Shown piece by piece: positions 16,675-27,247 of a stretch of DNA of 64,000 nucleotides (the stretch's first letter is position 1; each line of letters opens with the position of its first letter). Both the position numbers and the translations under genes were made by a program. The DNA comes from Pseudonocardia oceani (lineage in GTDB: Bacteria > Actinomycetota > Actinomycetes > Mycobacteriales > Pseudonocardiaceae). The stretch spans positions 1,302,001 to 1,366,000 of the forward strand of contig NZ_JADQDF010000001.1 in NCBI RefSeq assembly GCF_019263585.2, read 5' to 3'. The notes under the pieces are model-generated. The model saw nothing but the letters and a program-made list of their open reading frames with translations. It made no database searches and was not told the origin of the DNA.

Positions 16675-17600
16675 CAGTTCGGCAGCCGGCGCGCCACCTC
16701 CGCGAAGGCCGCGAGCTCACCCCACGTCCACCGGGTGAACCCGCGCAGCACCGTGCGCATGGCGTCCTCGCGGCGCTTCTCGGCCACGACGACGTCGGAC
16801 GCCTGCTGCCCGGTCCGTCCGTACTTCACGAGCCCGTCGAACTCCCCGGCCCACCCGTGCTCCGGCCAGCCGAAGTCGGCTGTGCCGAGCACCACGCCGC
16901 TGGGCGACCGCACCTTCCACTGCAGCACCGGCATCGCCACCCCGAGCCGGGCCATCGCCACCCGGCTGCGCGACTCCCCCGGGCTGGCGGCACCCGGGTC
17001 GGCGAACGCGACGGCGCGGCGCGCCGCCGGGACTCCCGGCCAGCGAGGCATCCGCGCGAGCACGGCGTGCAGCTCCTCGCGGCTGACCAGGTGCCGGCGC
17101 AGCGCCGCGTCGAGGACCACGACGGCCTGCTCGAACGCCGCGGTGCGGGCGACGTCGGCGAGCGTCCGCGCCACCGACGTCGCGCGGACGCCGCCGACCT
17201 CGCAGACGTCCTCCGCGCAGAGCGGGGCGGTGTGGACGTGCAGCCGCCCGGTGCGCACGGCACTGGTGCGCCGCGGGCGGGTCGTGTGGACGCGGTCGAG
17301 CGCGAGGGCCCATACCGGCAGGCCGTGCAGCACGGCCGCGGACACATGGCTGACGACGGCGTCGGCCGCGACCCGCGGGACCGCGGCGGCCACGAGAAGG
17401 GCGTGCCGGTCCTCCGGGCGGCGCAGGCGGGGGTCTGCGGGGTCGGCGTACGCGCCGCGCGCCAGCACGGCCAGCCCGCCGGTGCGGCGCAGCCGGCGCA
17501 GCTCGTGGTCGGTGACGCCGGCGGCGAGCAGGCCGGGCCTGAGCAGGGGCCCGGAGAGCGGGAGGTCCACCGGCGCAGCATGCGCGGGGCGCCGGGTCAC
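16674..17600 (-). CDS. AbiEi-antitoxin-like protein with nuclease-like C-terminus
   Basis: A 308-residue protein of a type common in actinomycetes. The N-terminus resembles the AbiEi winged helix (LLRPGLLAAGVTDHELRRL followed by VLARGAYADP); a middle part has AVVSHVSAAVLHGLPVW; the C-terminus has ADFGWPEHGWAGEFDGLVKY and VVVAEKRREDAMRTVL, reminiscent of DUF559/PD-(D/E)XK nucleases. No AbiEii toxin gene is next to it. GTG at 17600 is preferred to an ATG at 17654 that lies inside a palindrome. Both ends of the gene abut copies of that palindrome. Role unknown; family name is by analogy. Confidence 0.75.
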   Translation of the reverse strand: MTRRPAHAAPVDLPLSGPLLRPGLLAAGVTDHELRRLRRTGGLAVLARGAYADPADPRLRRPEDRHALLVAAAVPRVAADAVVSHVSAAVLHGLPVWALALDRVHTTRPRRTSAVRTGRLHVHTAPLCAEDVCEVGGVRATSVARTLADVARTAAFEQAVVVLDAALRRHLVSREELHAVLARMPRWPGVPAARRAVAFADPGAASPGESRSRVAMARLGVAMPVLQWKVRSPSGVVLGTADFGWPEHGWAGEFDGLVKYGRTGQQASDVVVAEKRREDAMRTVLRGFTRWTWGELAAFAEVARRLPN

Positions 17601-17626
17601 CCGTGGCCGTTCCGGCAGATCGCCTC

Positions 17627-17698
17627 CACCGCACCGCCGTCCTGGGCACCGCACCGCCGCCGGAGCGGCGGTGCGGACGCGGCAACGGCGGTGCGGTG
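17627..17698. repeat. Four-arm palindrome, copy 2
   Basis: Outer arms CACCGCACCGCCGT (17627-17640) and ACGGCGGTGCGGTG (17685-17698) and inner arms CCGCACCGCCGC (17649-17660) and GCGGCGGTGCGG (17665-17676) repeat the A-A-A'-A' design and core of the copy at 16605-16674. It lies between the AbiEi-like gene start and the divergent recQ start, 37 bp before recQ, so it occupies both promoters. Confidence 0.9.
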
Positions 17699-17734
17699 CC
17701 CGGACTGTCGGACCCCTGGTGAACCATCGACGCC

Positions 17735-19900
<2,166 letters not shown>

Positions 19901-19907
19901 GGGCGGC

Positions 19908-20969
19908 TCAGACCCCGGCCACGCCCGCGGCCCGATCCAGCAGGTCGACGGCGTTGCGGTGCAGCCGCTCGCCGACCGCGCGCTCGGCCTGCCCGGCCTG
20001 CGCGCGGGCGTGCGTGCCCTCGATGACGATGGCGAGCTTGAAGCCGGCGAGGACGGTGTACCAGTCGAGCGCGGAGAGGTCGCGGCCGCTGCGCGCGCCG
20101 TAGTGCGCGGCCAGGTCGGCGGGGGCGGGCAGGCCGCCCAGCGCGGCCAGCGCGCCGCCCGCGATCGGGTCGGCGAGCCCGTCGGGCCAGGTGACGAGCA
20201 GCCAGCCGAGGTCGAGCAGCGGGTCGCCGATCGTGCACATCTCCCAGTCGACGACGGCCGCCACCCGGGGCGCGTCGACGGCGAGGAGCACGTTGTTGAG
20301 GTGGTAGTCGCCGTGCACGATCCCGGGCCGGGCGTCGGGCGGGCGGTGGTCGGTGAGCCAGCGGGCCAGCGCGTCGACGTGCGGCAGCGTCGAGCCGGGG
20401 TAGCCGTCGATCCGGTCGTAGGACGCGAGGTGCTCGACCCAGCGCGGCACCTGCCGGGCGAGGAACCCCTCCGGGCGGCCGAGGTCTCCGAGCCCGACGG
20501 CCTCGTGGTCGAGGGCGGCGAGGCGGGCCAGCGCGTCGGCCGTGTCGAGCGCGGCGGCGCGCCGGGCGGCGGGGTCGTCGGCGCACACCCCCCGGATCAG
20601 GTCACCCGGGTTGATCCCGTCCACGGCCTCCATCAGGTAGAACACGACGCCGCCGAGCACCGACTCGTCGTCGCAGCCCAGGACGAACCCGGGGTGCGGC
20701 ACGTCCGACCCGGCGAGCGCGGCGAGCACCCGCATCTCGCGGCGGAGCACCGCGTTGCTGGAGGCGCGCGGATGCTCGGGCGGGCGGCGCAGCACGAGGT
20801 CGCGCCCGGCCCACGTCATCCGCAGCACGATGTTCTGCGTGCCGCCGCCGATGCGGCGCACGTCCTCGACGGGGCCCTCGGGCAGCCCGTGCTCCGCTGC
20901 CCAGCGGACGACGGCGGCGAGATCGACGACCTCCGGGGAGAGCCAGTCGGGCTGGGCCGTGGTCGTCAC
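19908..20969 (-). CDS. APH-type phosphotransferase (ACAD10/LvaA-like kinase family)
   Basis: A 353-residue kinase-fold protein with nucleotide loop RRIGGGTQNIVLRMTW, Lys/Arg strand LVLRRPPEHP, the catalytic motif GIVHGDYHLNNVLLA (Asp base) and VAAVVDWEMCTIGDPLLDLGWLL (metal-binding Asp). The PPEHPRASSNAVLRREMRVL region is typical of the subgroup that works next to acyl-CoA dehydrogenases, including LvaA of levulinate catabolism, which phosphorylates 4-hydroxyacyl-CoA. GTG at 20969. It diverges from the LLM gene that opens the CoA cluster, in which an acyl-CoA dehydrogenase occurs. Specific substrate is inference. Confidence 0.85.
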   Translation of the reverse strand: MTTTAQPDWLSPEVVDLAAVVRWAAEHGLPEGPVEDVRRIGGGTQNIVLRMTWAGRDLVLRRPPEHPRASSNAVLRREMRVLAALAGSDVPHPGFVLGCDDESVLGGVVFYLMEAVDGINPGDLIRGVCADDPAARRAAALDTADALARLAALDHEAVGLGDLGRPEGFLARQVPRWVEHLASYDRIDGYPGSTLPHVDALARWLTDHRPPDARPGIVHGDYHLNNVLLAVDAPRVAAVVDWEMCTIGDPLLDLGWLLVTWPDGLADPIAGGALAALGGLPAPADLAAHYGARSGRDLSALDWYTVLAGFKLAIVIEGTHARAQAGQAERAVGERLHRNAVDLLDRAAGVAGV

Positions 20970-21093
20970 GCCCGCCACCGTAGCGGCGACGCCCGGCCCC
21001 GGGCGGCGACCGGGGACCCGGCGTTGGTGGAGTCGACAACGACCCGCACCCGGGCGCCGTGACACGGACCACAGGGGCGGCCACGCTGCGGAC

Positions 21094-22122
21094 ATGACCG
21101 AGCAGAGCGCGGCGAGCGGCCCGACCTTCGGACTCTGGTACGACTTCCGCAACCCCGATCCCGACCGCCCGTTCAGCTCCTTCTACGCGGAGGTCCTCGA
21201 CCAGATCGCGTGGGCCGAGCAGCGCGGCGTCGACTCGGCCTGGCTCACCGAGCACCACTTCTGCGCCGACGGCTACAGCCCCTCGCCGTTCGTGCTGGCC
21301 TCGGCGATCCTGCAGCGGACCTCGCGGATGCGCGTCGGCACGAACCTCATCGTGTCGCCGCTGCACGACCCGGTGCGCCTCGCCGAGGACTCCGCGACGC
21401 TGTCGCTGCTCTCGGGCGGGCGCTTCGACCTCGGCGTCGGCCAGGGCTACTGGGTGCGCGAGTTCGAGGCGTTCGGCAAGCAGGTCCGCCAGCGGCCGAG
21501 CCTGCTGGAGGAGGGCGTCGAGGTCATCCGGCGCGCGTGGTCGGGATCGGCCGAGGGCTTCTCGGGCAAGCGGTACTCGCTGCCACCCGTCGCCGTCACG
21601 CCCGTGCCCGAGCGCACCCCGCAGCTGCTGGTGGGAGCCATGGCCGACGTCGCGATCGAGCGCGCGGCCCGCATCGCCGACGGCTTCCTCAGCACCCAGA
21701 ACGCCCACCACGCCGCGTACCTCGCCGCCGTCGAGCGGACCGGCGGGTCGGTGGCCGACGCGAAGATCTACGCCGGGCAGTGGTCGATCATCGCCGAGGA
21801 CCCGGAGGAGGTCTGGTCGCGGATCGGGAAGCACGCGCTCTACCAGCTCAACGAGTACATCTCCTGGGGCGCGTTCGGCCCGCCGGACGACGTCCCGCGC
21901 TTCGCCGACCCGGCCCAGATCCTGGAGGCGGGCGCCTACCGGCTGATGGACGCCGAGACGGCCGTGACCGAGCTGACCGACATGCTGCGCGCCTGCCCGC
22001 AGATCAAGGACGTGCACTTCTGGGCCCAGCTGCCCGGCGAGCCCGTCGACTCGGGGTCCGAGCGGATCGCGTACCTGGCCGACAAGGTGGTGCCGGCCGT
22101 GCGGGAGCGGCTGGCGACGTGA
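21094..22122 (+). CDS. LLM-class (luciferase-like) flavin-dependent oxidoreductase
   Basis: A 342-residue TIM-barrel flavin enzyme, binding FMN or F420. Marks are FGLWYDFRNP at the start, DSAWLTEHHFCADGYSPSPF, MRVGTNLIVSPLHDPVRLAEDSATL, and LGVGQGYWVREFEAFGK. The WLTEHHF motif is typical of monooxygenase-like members. ATG at 21094 precedes the conserved start; upstream sequence is non-coding. First gene of a plus-strand run with an acyl-CoA ligase, hydrolase and SDR, joined by a coupled mini-frame. Substrate unknown. Confidence 0.88.
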   Translation: MTEQSAASGPTFGLWYDFRNPDPDRPFSSFYAEVLDQIAWAEQRGVDSAWLTEHHFCADGYSPSPFVLASAILQRTSRMRVGTNLIVSPLHDPVRLAEDSATLSLLSGGRFDLGVGQGYWVREFEAFGKQVRQRPSLLEEGVEVIRRAWSGSAEGFSGKRYSLPPVAVTPVPERTPQLLVGAMADVAIERAARIADGFLSTQNAHHAAYLAAVERTGGSVADAKIYAGQWSIIAEDPEEVWSRIGKHALYQLNEYISWGAFGPPDDVPRFADPAQILEAGAYRLMDAETAVTELTDMLRACPQIKDVHFWAQLPGEPVDSGSERIAYLADKVVPAVRERLAT

Positions 22123-22199
22123 CCGAGCCTGCGAGGTCACCGTTCGGCGCAGCACCGCCGGGCGCGCCTACGACGAGCGTCAGCGAGGAGTGGGCGTGA
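22119..22199 (+). CDS. Possible 26-residue coupling peptide
   Basis: Between the LLM gene and the acyl-CoA ligase lies a 26-codon frame. Its GTG overlaps the LLM stop (GTGA, 22119-22122) and its TGA overlaps the ligase GTG (22196-22199). The peptide (Pro/Ala/Ser-rich) has no recognised motif. It would let ribosomes pass from one gene to the next, and GAGGAG inside it (22185-22190) is the ligase ribosome-binding site. It may be a coupling leader rather than a functional protein. Confidence 0.35.
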   Translation: MTEPARSPFGAAPPGAPTTSVSEEWA

Positions 22200-23731
22200 C
22201 CGAGCTGCTGGTCACCGACTTCCTGGAGCGCGCGCGGCGCCACCACCCGCGCCGCCCGATCGTCGGTTATGACGACGGCGCCGAGGTCGTGCGCTACGAC
22301 TACGGCGCCTACGCCGCGCGGGTCTCGCGACTGGCCGGGGCGCTGCGCGCGCTCGGGGTCCGGCCGGGCGACCGCGTGGCGAGCCTGTCGTGGAACCACC
22401 ACCGCCACCTCGAGCTGTACGCGGCGGTGCCGCTGGTCGGCGCCGTCCTGCACACGCTCAACCTGCGCCTGTCCGCCGAGGAGATCGCCTACATCGCGGG
22501 CCACGCCGACGACCGGCTGATCCTGGCCGACCCCGACCTCGTGCACCTGCTCGACGGCGTGCACCCCGAGCTGGGCGTCATCGACACCGGCGACGCCTAC
22601 GAGGCGCTGGTCGCGGCCGGGCCCGAGCTCACCGAGCCGCCGCCGCGCTCCGAGCACGACCTCGCGGTGCTCTGCTACACCTCCGGCACCACGGGCCGGC
22701 CCAAGGGCGTCGGCTACACCCACCGCGGGCTCGTCCTGCACACCTTCGCCGCCTGCCTCGCCGACGGCCACGCGATCTCCGCGCGCGACACGGTCCTGCA
22801 CGTCGTGCCGCTGTTCCACGCCAACGGCTGGGGCGTGCCGTTCGCGGCGACGATGGCCGGCGCCGCGCAGGTGCTGCCCGGCCCGCACCCGAGCGTCGCG
22901 CAGATCGCCGACATCATCGAACGCGAGCGCGTCACCTACGTCGGGATGGTGCCGACCGTCGCCGTCGACCTGCTCGACCGCGTCCGCACCCACGGCGGCG
23001 ACCTGTCGAGCCTGCGGGCGCTGGTGCTCGGCGGCTCGACGCCCCCGCTCGACCTGGTCCGCGGACTCGACGAGCTCGGCGTGCCGGTCTTCCAGGGCTG
23101 GGGCATGACCGAGATCTCGCCGATGGCGACGTTCACGCGACCGCCCGCGCCGATCGAGGACGCCGACGAGCGGTACCGCGACACGCGCACGCAGGGCAGG
23201 CTCCTGCCCGGGCTGCGGTGGCGGATCGTCGACGACGCCGGGCACGAGCTGCCCTGGGACGGCACCGCCGTCGGGGAGCTGCACGTCCGCGGGCCGTGGG
23301 TGGCCACGTCCTACTACCTCGGCGAGGCTCCCGACCGCTTCGACGACGGCTGGCTGCGCACCGGCGACGTCGCGACGATCGACGAGCAGGGCCGGCTGCA
23401 CGTCGTCGACCGCACCAAGGACCTCATCAAGAGCGGCGGCGAGTGGATCAGCTCGGTGGCCCTGGAGCAGGCGCTGCTGGCCGACCCGGACGTCACCGAC
23501 GCGGCGGTGGTGGCGGTGCCGCACCACCGCTGGCAGGAGCGGCCGCTGGCGGTCGCGGTGCTGCGCGCGGGCGCGGAGGCCTCCGGGGCGGAGCTGCTCG
23601 CGCGGCTGGAGGAGCGGGTCCCGCGCTGGTGGCTGCCCGAGGACGTGGTGGTGGTGGACGCGCTGCCGCGGACCAGCGTGGGCAAGACCGACAAGCGGCG
23701 GCTGCGCAGCCGGTACGCCGGGCGCACCTGA
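22196..23731 (+). CDS. Acyl-CoA synthetase (AMP-forming, FadD-like)
   Basis: A 511-residue adenylate-forming ligase that activates a carboxylic acid to its CoA thioester. Motifs: P-loop VLCYTSGTTGRPKGVGYTHR, LFHANGWGVPF, QGWGMTEISPM, DGWLRTGDVATID, DRTKDLIKSGGEWIS and the catalytic Lys in RTSVGKTDKRRLR. This matches medium/long-chain FadD-type ligases. GTG at 22196 has GAGGAG five bases upstream. Part of the LLM-ligase-hydrolase-SDR run; the acid it activates is not known. Confidence 0.93.
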   Translation: MTELLVTDFLERARRHHPRRPIVGYDDGAEVVRYDYGAYAARVSRLAGALRALGVRPGDRVASLSWNHHRHLELYAAVPLVGAVLHTLNLRLSAEEIAYIAGHADDRLILADPDLVHLLDGVHPELGVIDTGDAYEALVAAGPELTEPPPRSEHDLAVLCYTSGTTGRPKGVGYTHRGLVLHTFAACLADGHAISARDTVLHVVPLFHANGWGVPFAATMAGAAQVLPGPHPSVAQIADIIERERVTYVGMVPTVAVDLLDRVRTHGGDLSSLRALVLGGSTPPLDLVRGLDELGVPVFQGWGMTEISPMATFTRPPAPIEDADERYRDTRTQGRLLPGLRWRIVDDAGHELPWDGTAVGELHVRGPWVATSYYLGEAPDRFDDGWLRTGDVATIDEQGRLHVVDRTKDLIKSGGEWISSVALEQALLADPDVTDAAVVAVPHHRWQERPLAVAVLRAGAEASGAELLARLEERVPRWWLPEDVVVVDALPRTSVGKTDKRRLRSRYAGRT

Positions 23732-23779
23732 CCCGATCACGATCACGAACCCGAGCACGGACGACGAAGGAGGCAGGAC

Positions 23780-24589
23780 ATGGCGTTCCTCGAGGTGGAG
23801 GACGGCAAGCGCGTCTACTACGAGCACCACGCGGGGGCGGGCCGCCCGGTGGTCCTCGTGCACGGCTGGGGCGTGACCTCGCGCTGCTGGGACACGACGC
23901 TGCCCGCGCTGCGCGCCGCGGGCCACGCGGTGGTGACGCTCGACCACCGCGCCTGCGGTCGGTCGGACAAGGACTTCGCCGACACCTCGATCGCGGCGAT
24001 CGCCTCCGACGTGGTCGCGATCGTCGAGCACCTCGGGCTGCGCGCGCCCGTGCTCAACGGCTGGTCGCTGGGCGGCGCGGTCGTCACCGAGGCCGCGTCC
24101 CGGCTGGGCTCGAACATCAGCGGCCTGGTGCTGACCGGTGGCGCCACCCCGCGCTACACCTCGGCGGAGGGGTGGCCCTACGGCGGCACGCCCGCCGACG
24201 TCGAGGGGGTGCTCGCCGGGCTGGCGGCCGACCGGGCATCGACGTTCCGGGCGGTGGCGGGCGCGGTCTGCGTGAAGCCGGTCGGGGCCGACGTCGTCGA
24301 GTCGATGTGGCTGCAGTTCATGGAGTCCGGGCCCCGCGCCGACGACACGCTGCGCGACCTCGCCGGCATCGACCAGCGGGAGATCCTGCCGGCGCTGCCC
24401 TGCCCGGTGCTGCTGCTGTGCGGGCGCGAGGACGGGTTCGTGTCCTTCGACGGCGTGAGCGCCTCCCGCACGCTCTTCCGCGACGCCCGGCTGGTCGAGT
24501 TCGGCGGGGTCGGGCACGCGCCGTTCGCCGAGGACGGCGAGACCTACCGCACCGAGCTGCTCTCCTTCGTCGGCGGGCTGCCGGACTGA
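23780..24589 (+). CDS. Alpha/beta-fold hydrolase of the CoA cluster
   Basis: A 269-residue hydrolase with oxyanion motif VLVHGWGVTSRCWD, nucleophile elbow LNGWSLGGAV (Ser96), acid in LLCGREDGFV and catalytic His in GVGHAPFAEDGE. AAGGAGG lies a few bases before the ATG at 23780. It is followed 1 bp later by an SDR gene, so both are cotranslated. Ester or lactone cleavage after a Baeyer-Villiger-type step by the LLM enzyme would fit, but this is inference. Confidence 0.9.
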   Translation: MAFLEVEDGKRVYYEHHAGAGRPVVLVHGWGVTSRCWDTTLPALRAAGHAVVTLDHRACGRSDKDFADTSIAAIASDVVAIVEHLGLRAPVLNGWSLGGAVVTEAASRLGSNISGLVLTGGATPRYTSAEGWPYGGTPADVEGVLAGLAADRASTFRAVAGAVCVKPVGADVVESMWLQFMESGPRADDTLRDLAGIDQREILPALPCPVLLLCGREDGFVSFDGVSASRTLFRDARLVEFGGVGHAPFAEDGETYRTELLSFVGGLPD

Positions 24590-24590
24590 C

Positions 24591-25340
24591 ATGGGTCGCA
24601 CGTGGGTGGTCACGGGGGGATCCCGCGGGATCGGGCGAGCGGTCGTCGACCGCGCGCTCGCCGCGGGCGACGCGGTCTACGTGCTGGCCCGGTCGGCGGC
24701 GCGGGCGCAGTGGCCGGCCGGGGGGCGGGTCGTGCCGGTGCCCGTCGACGTCGCCGACCCGGAGTCGGTGGCGGCCGCGTTCGCGCGGGTGCGGGAGGGC
24801 ACCGGCTCGGTCGACGTGCTCGTGAACTCGGCGGGGGTGCACCGCGGCGGGCTCATCGAGCAGGTCGGCGACGCGGCCTGGAACGAGGTGCTCGCCACCA
24901 ACCTGACGGGCGCGTTCACCGTGGTCCGGGCCGCGCGACCGCTGCTGGCGGCGGGCGCGTCGGTCGTCAACATCGGGGCGGTGGTCGGGTTGCGGGGCTT
25001 CGCGGGCGACGTCGCCTACGGCTCGGCGAAGGCCGGGCTGTCCGGGCTGACGCAGACGCTCGCGATGGAGTTCGCGCGCGACGGCGTGCGGGTCAACCTG
25101 GTCGTGCCCGGGTTCGTGGAGACCGACATGACCGACGGCATCCCGCCCGCGGCGAAGGCGCGGATCATGGCCGGCATCCCGCTCGGGCGGCCCGCACGGG
25201 CCGAGGAGATCGCCGACGTCGTGTGGTCGGTGGCGGGGTCGTCGTACATGACGGGCTCGACGGTCGCCGTCGACGGCGGGCTGCTCGCCTCGTTCGGCGC
25301 GCCGGCCGGGCGGCCCCGCACGGAACCTCTCAGGGACTGA
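24591..25340 (+). CDS. Short-chain dehydrogenase-like protein lacking the catalytic serine
   Basis: A 249-residue Rossmann protein like FabG: cofactor motif VVTGGSRGIGRAV, NSAG at about 79-82, and YGSAK with Tyr143 and Lys147. The serine normally 13 residues before the Tyr is Ala130 (NIGAVVG, where FabG has IGSVVG); the codon is GCG at 24978. C-terminal part with FVETDMT and TGSTVAVDGG is normal. It may bind NAD(P)(H) but react poorly, or act as a structural partner. The end overlaps the convergent TetR gene by 11 bp. Confidence 0.9.
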   Translation: MGRTWVVTGGSRGIGRAVVDRALAAGDAVYVLARSAARAQWPAGGRVVPVPVDVADPESVAAAFARVREGTGSVDVLVNSAGVHRGGLIEQVGDAAWNEVLATNLTGAFTVVRAARPLLAAGASVVNIGAVVGLRGFAGDVAYGSAKAGLSGLTQTLAMEFARDGVRVNLVVPGFVETDMTDGIPPAAKARIMAGIPLGRPARAEEIADVVWSVAGSSYMTGSTVAVDGGLLASFGAPAGRPRTEPLRD

Positions 25341-25938
25341 GCTGGCGCACCGCGAGGACGGCGTAGCGGTCGGCGATCTGGTCGATGGTGAGCCGTCCGG
25401 CGGGGTCGAACCACTCGTTGAGCCCGTTGATCATGTCGAGGATCGCGAGGCTGACCAGCCGCGGGTCGTCGCAGTCGAACTCGCCTGCGCGGGCGCCGTC
25501 GGCCAGGTGCTGCGCGATCCGGTGCTGGTAGCGGCGCCGGTAGACCTGCACCTCGTCGAACCGGTCGGGCGAGAGCGCCCGCAGCTCGCGCGAGGCGACC
25601 CACCAGGCGTCGCGGTTGTCGGCGATGTGGCGGACGTGCCCGCGCACGAGCCGGACGAGCCGCTCGCGGTGCGTGCCGGGGCCGTCGAGGATCGGGAGCT
25701 GGTCGACGATCAGGTCGCGGTCGACGACGAAGATCGCCTCGAGGAGCAGCTCCTCCTTGTTGCGGAAGTGGTGGTAGAGCGAGGCGGCCTGCATGTCGGC
25801 GGCCTCGGCGAGGGTGCGCATGCCGACGCCGTGGTAGCCGCGCTCGCGGAACAGGCGGCTGGCCAGCGCGACGAGCTCGGCGCGCCGGGCGCCGCCGCGG
25901 CGGGCCGGGGGCGTCTCGCGCTGCTCGGCGGTGGTCAT
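25330..25938 (-). CDS. TetR-family transcriptional regulator
   Basis: A 202-residue repressor with an N-terminal HTH (LVALASRLFRERGYHGVGMRTLAEAADMQAASLYHHFRNKEELL) and a helical ligand-binding domain that resembles acyl-CoA-responsive members. ATG at 25938 is preceded by GGAAGGA. It lies 101 bp downstream of the LLM gene on the same strand. The probable operator is the 16-bp palindrome at 27171-27186 upstream of that pair, which would give autoregulation. Ligand unknown. Confidence 0.92.
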   Translation of the reverse strand: MTTAEQRETPPARRGGARRAELVALASRLFRERGYHGVGMRTLAEAADMQAASLYHHFRNKEELLLEAIFVVDRDLIVDQLPILDGPGTHRERLVRLVRGHVRHIADNRDAWWVASRELRALSPDRFDEVQVYRRRYQHRIAQHLADGARAGEFDCDDPRLVSLAILDMINGLNEWFDPAGRLTIDQIADRYAVLAVRQLSP

Positions 25939-26039
25939 CACCGGTCCTTCCGGTCGTGGTGCGGGCGGGACCCGGCGCGCCGGGAGCGTTCCAGGGTCCC
26001 ACCCCGGGACGGGCGGCGACACCGCCCGTCCCGCGACCG

Positions 26040-27131
26040 TCAGGCCGGGACCGCGGTCTTGACGCCCATCTTGTGCAGCTCGGGCACGACCTTCTCGGCG
26101 AAGAGCTTCATGCTCGCGCGCACCTTGTCGAACGGCAGCCCGGCGAACGAGGGCGCGACGTTGGGCTGGTGGTCGCCGAACAGCTCCACGCGGTGGCGGT
26201 ACTTCTCGATGATCTGCTCGGGCGTGCCCCAGATCTGGGTGTCGGCGTAGCCCGCGCCGGCCGCCTCCATGCCCGCCTCGCGGATCATGTCGGCGCCGGA
26301 CTGGTAGGCCTCGTAGCCCTTGGTCTCGCGCCAGTGCTCCCCGGCGAAGTCGTAGTGCTTGATGACGGAGAGGAAGTAGCGGCTGAGGTGGTCGCGCGCG
26401 GTCTGCTCGGCGACCTCGGCGTCCTCGTGGCAGTAGATGAAGTCCTGCGTGAGGATCGGGCCCGGCTCGCGGTGGTGGGTCTCGCGGTAGACCTCGCGGT
26501 AGCGCTCGATGGCCGGCACGTGCATCTCCGCCGGGTACTGCATGAAGGTCATCATCCGGGCGCCGAGCTTGGCGACGGCGGGCACCGAGTCCGGCGACAT
26601 CGCGACGCCGTAGATCCGGTCGGCCCACTGCGTGCCCGCCTCCGGGCCGGGGCGGACGTCGACCCGCGGCTGCACGTAGATCGGGCCGTCGTTCTCGACG
26701 TAGCCGTTCTCCAGCCCGCGGATGATCAGCTCGGCGGCCTCGTCGAACCGGTCGCGCGAGGTGTTCATGTCGACGCCGAAGCCCTCGTACTCCATCTTCG
26801 CGAGGCCGCGGCCCATCCCGAACAGTGTGCGCCCGCCGGACAGGATGTCGAGCATCGTGACCTTCTCGACGACCCGCAGCGGGTTGTTCCACGGCAGGAT
26901 CACCGCGCCCGTGCCGAGCTTGATCCGGCTGGTCCGCGCCGCGAGGTAGCTCATCAGCTGCAGGTTGTCCGGGCACATCGAGTAGTCGTCGAAGTGGTGC
27001 TCGGCTGCCCAGACGGAGTCGTAGCCGTACTCCTCGGCGAGCACGCCCAGCTCGGCCTCCTGGCGGAACATCTCGCCGTCGCTGAGGTTCTCGTGCCAGT
27101 TCTGGAAGACCAGCAGTACACCGACGTCCAT
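26040..27131 (-). CDS. LLM-class flavin-dependent monooxygenase (second)
   Basis: A 363-residue luciferase-like enzyme: MDVGVLLVFQNWHENLSDGE start, DSVWAAEHHFDDYSMCPDNL, IKLGTGAVILPWNNPLRVVEKV and LFGMGRGLAKMEYEGFG. The VWAAEHHF motif puts it with alkanal-monooxygenase-like LLM proteins. AAAGGA lies eight bases before the ATG at 27131. Only distantly similar to the LLM protein at 21094. It is followed by the TetR gene and preceded by a palindromic operator candidate. Confidence 0.9.
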   Translation of the reverse strand: MDVGVLLVFQNWHENLSDGEMFRQEAELGVLAEEYGYDSVWAAEHHFDDYSMCPDNLQLMSYLAARTSRIKLGTGAVILPWNNPLRVVEKVTMLDILSGGRTLFGMGRGLAKMEYEGFGVDMNTSRDRFDEAAELIIRGLENGYVENDGPIYVQPRVDVRPGPEAGTQWADRIYGVAMSPDSVPAVAKLGARMMTFMQYPAEMHVPAIERYREVYRETHHREPGPILTQDFIYCHEDAEVAEQTARDHLSRYFLSVIKHYDFAGEHWRETKGYEAYQSGADMIREAGMEAAGAGYADTQIWGTPEQIIEKYRHRVELFGDHQPNVAPSFAGLPFDKVRASMKLFAEKVVPELHKMGVKTAVPA

Positions 27132-27170
27132 GGGGGTGTCCTTTCCCGACAGATCGAGCCCAGGGGGTTG

Positions 27171-27186
27171 CCTAACGATCGTTAGG
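27171..27186. promoter_or_regulatory. 16-bp perfect palindrome, probable TetR operator
   Basis: CCTAACGATCGTTAGG is a perfect inverted repeat in the 116-bp divergent gap between the LLM-tetR pair (minus) and the PucR gene (plus). Many TetR-family operators are AT-containing palindromes of this size with a TAACG...CGTTA form. Its low local GC stands out from the surroundings. Binding by the TetR protein at 25330-25938 is inferred. Confidence 0.7.
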
Positions 27187-27247
27187 GCTGTCACGGTAGT
27201 GCTGTTGCTCACATGGGGCAAGCACACCGATGGAGGTGACCGGACGG

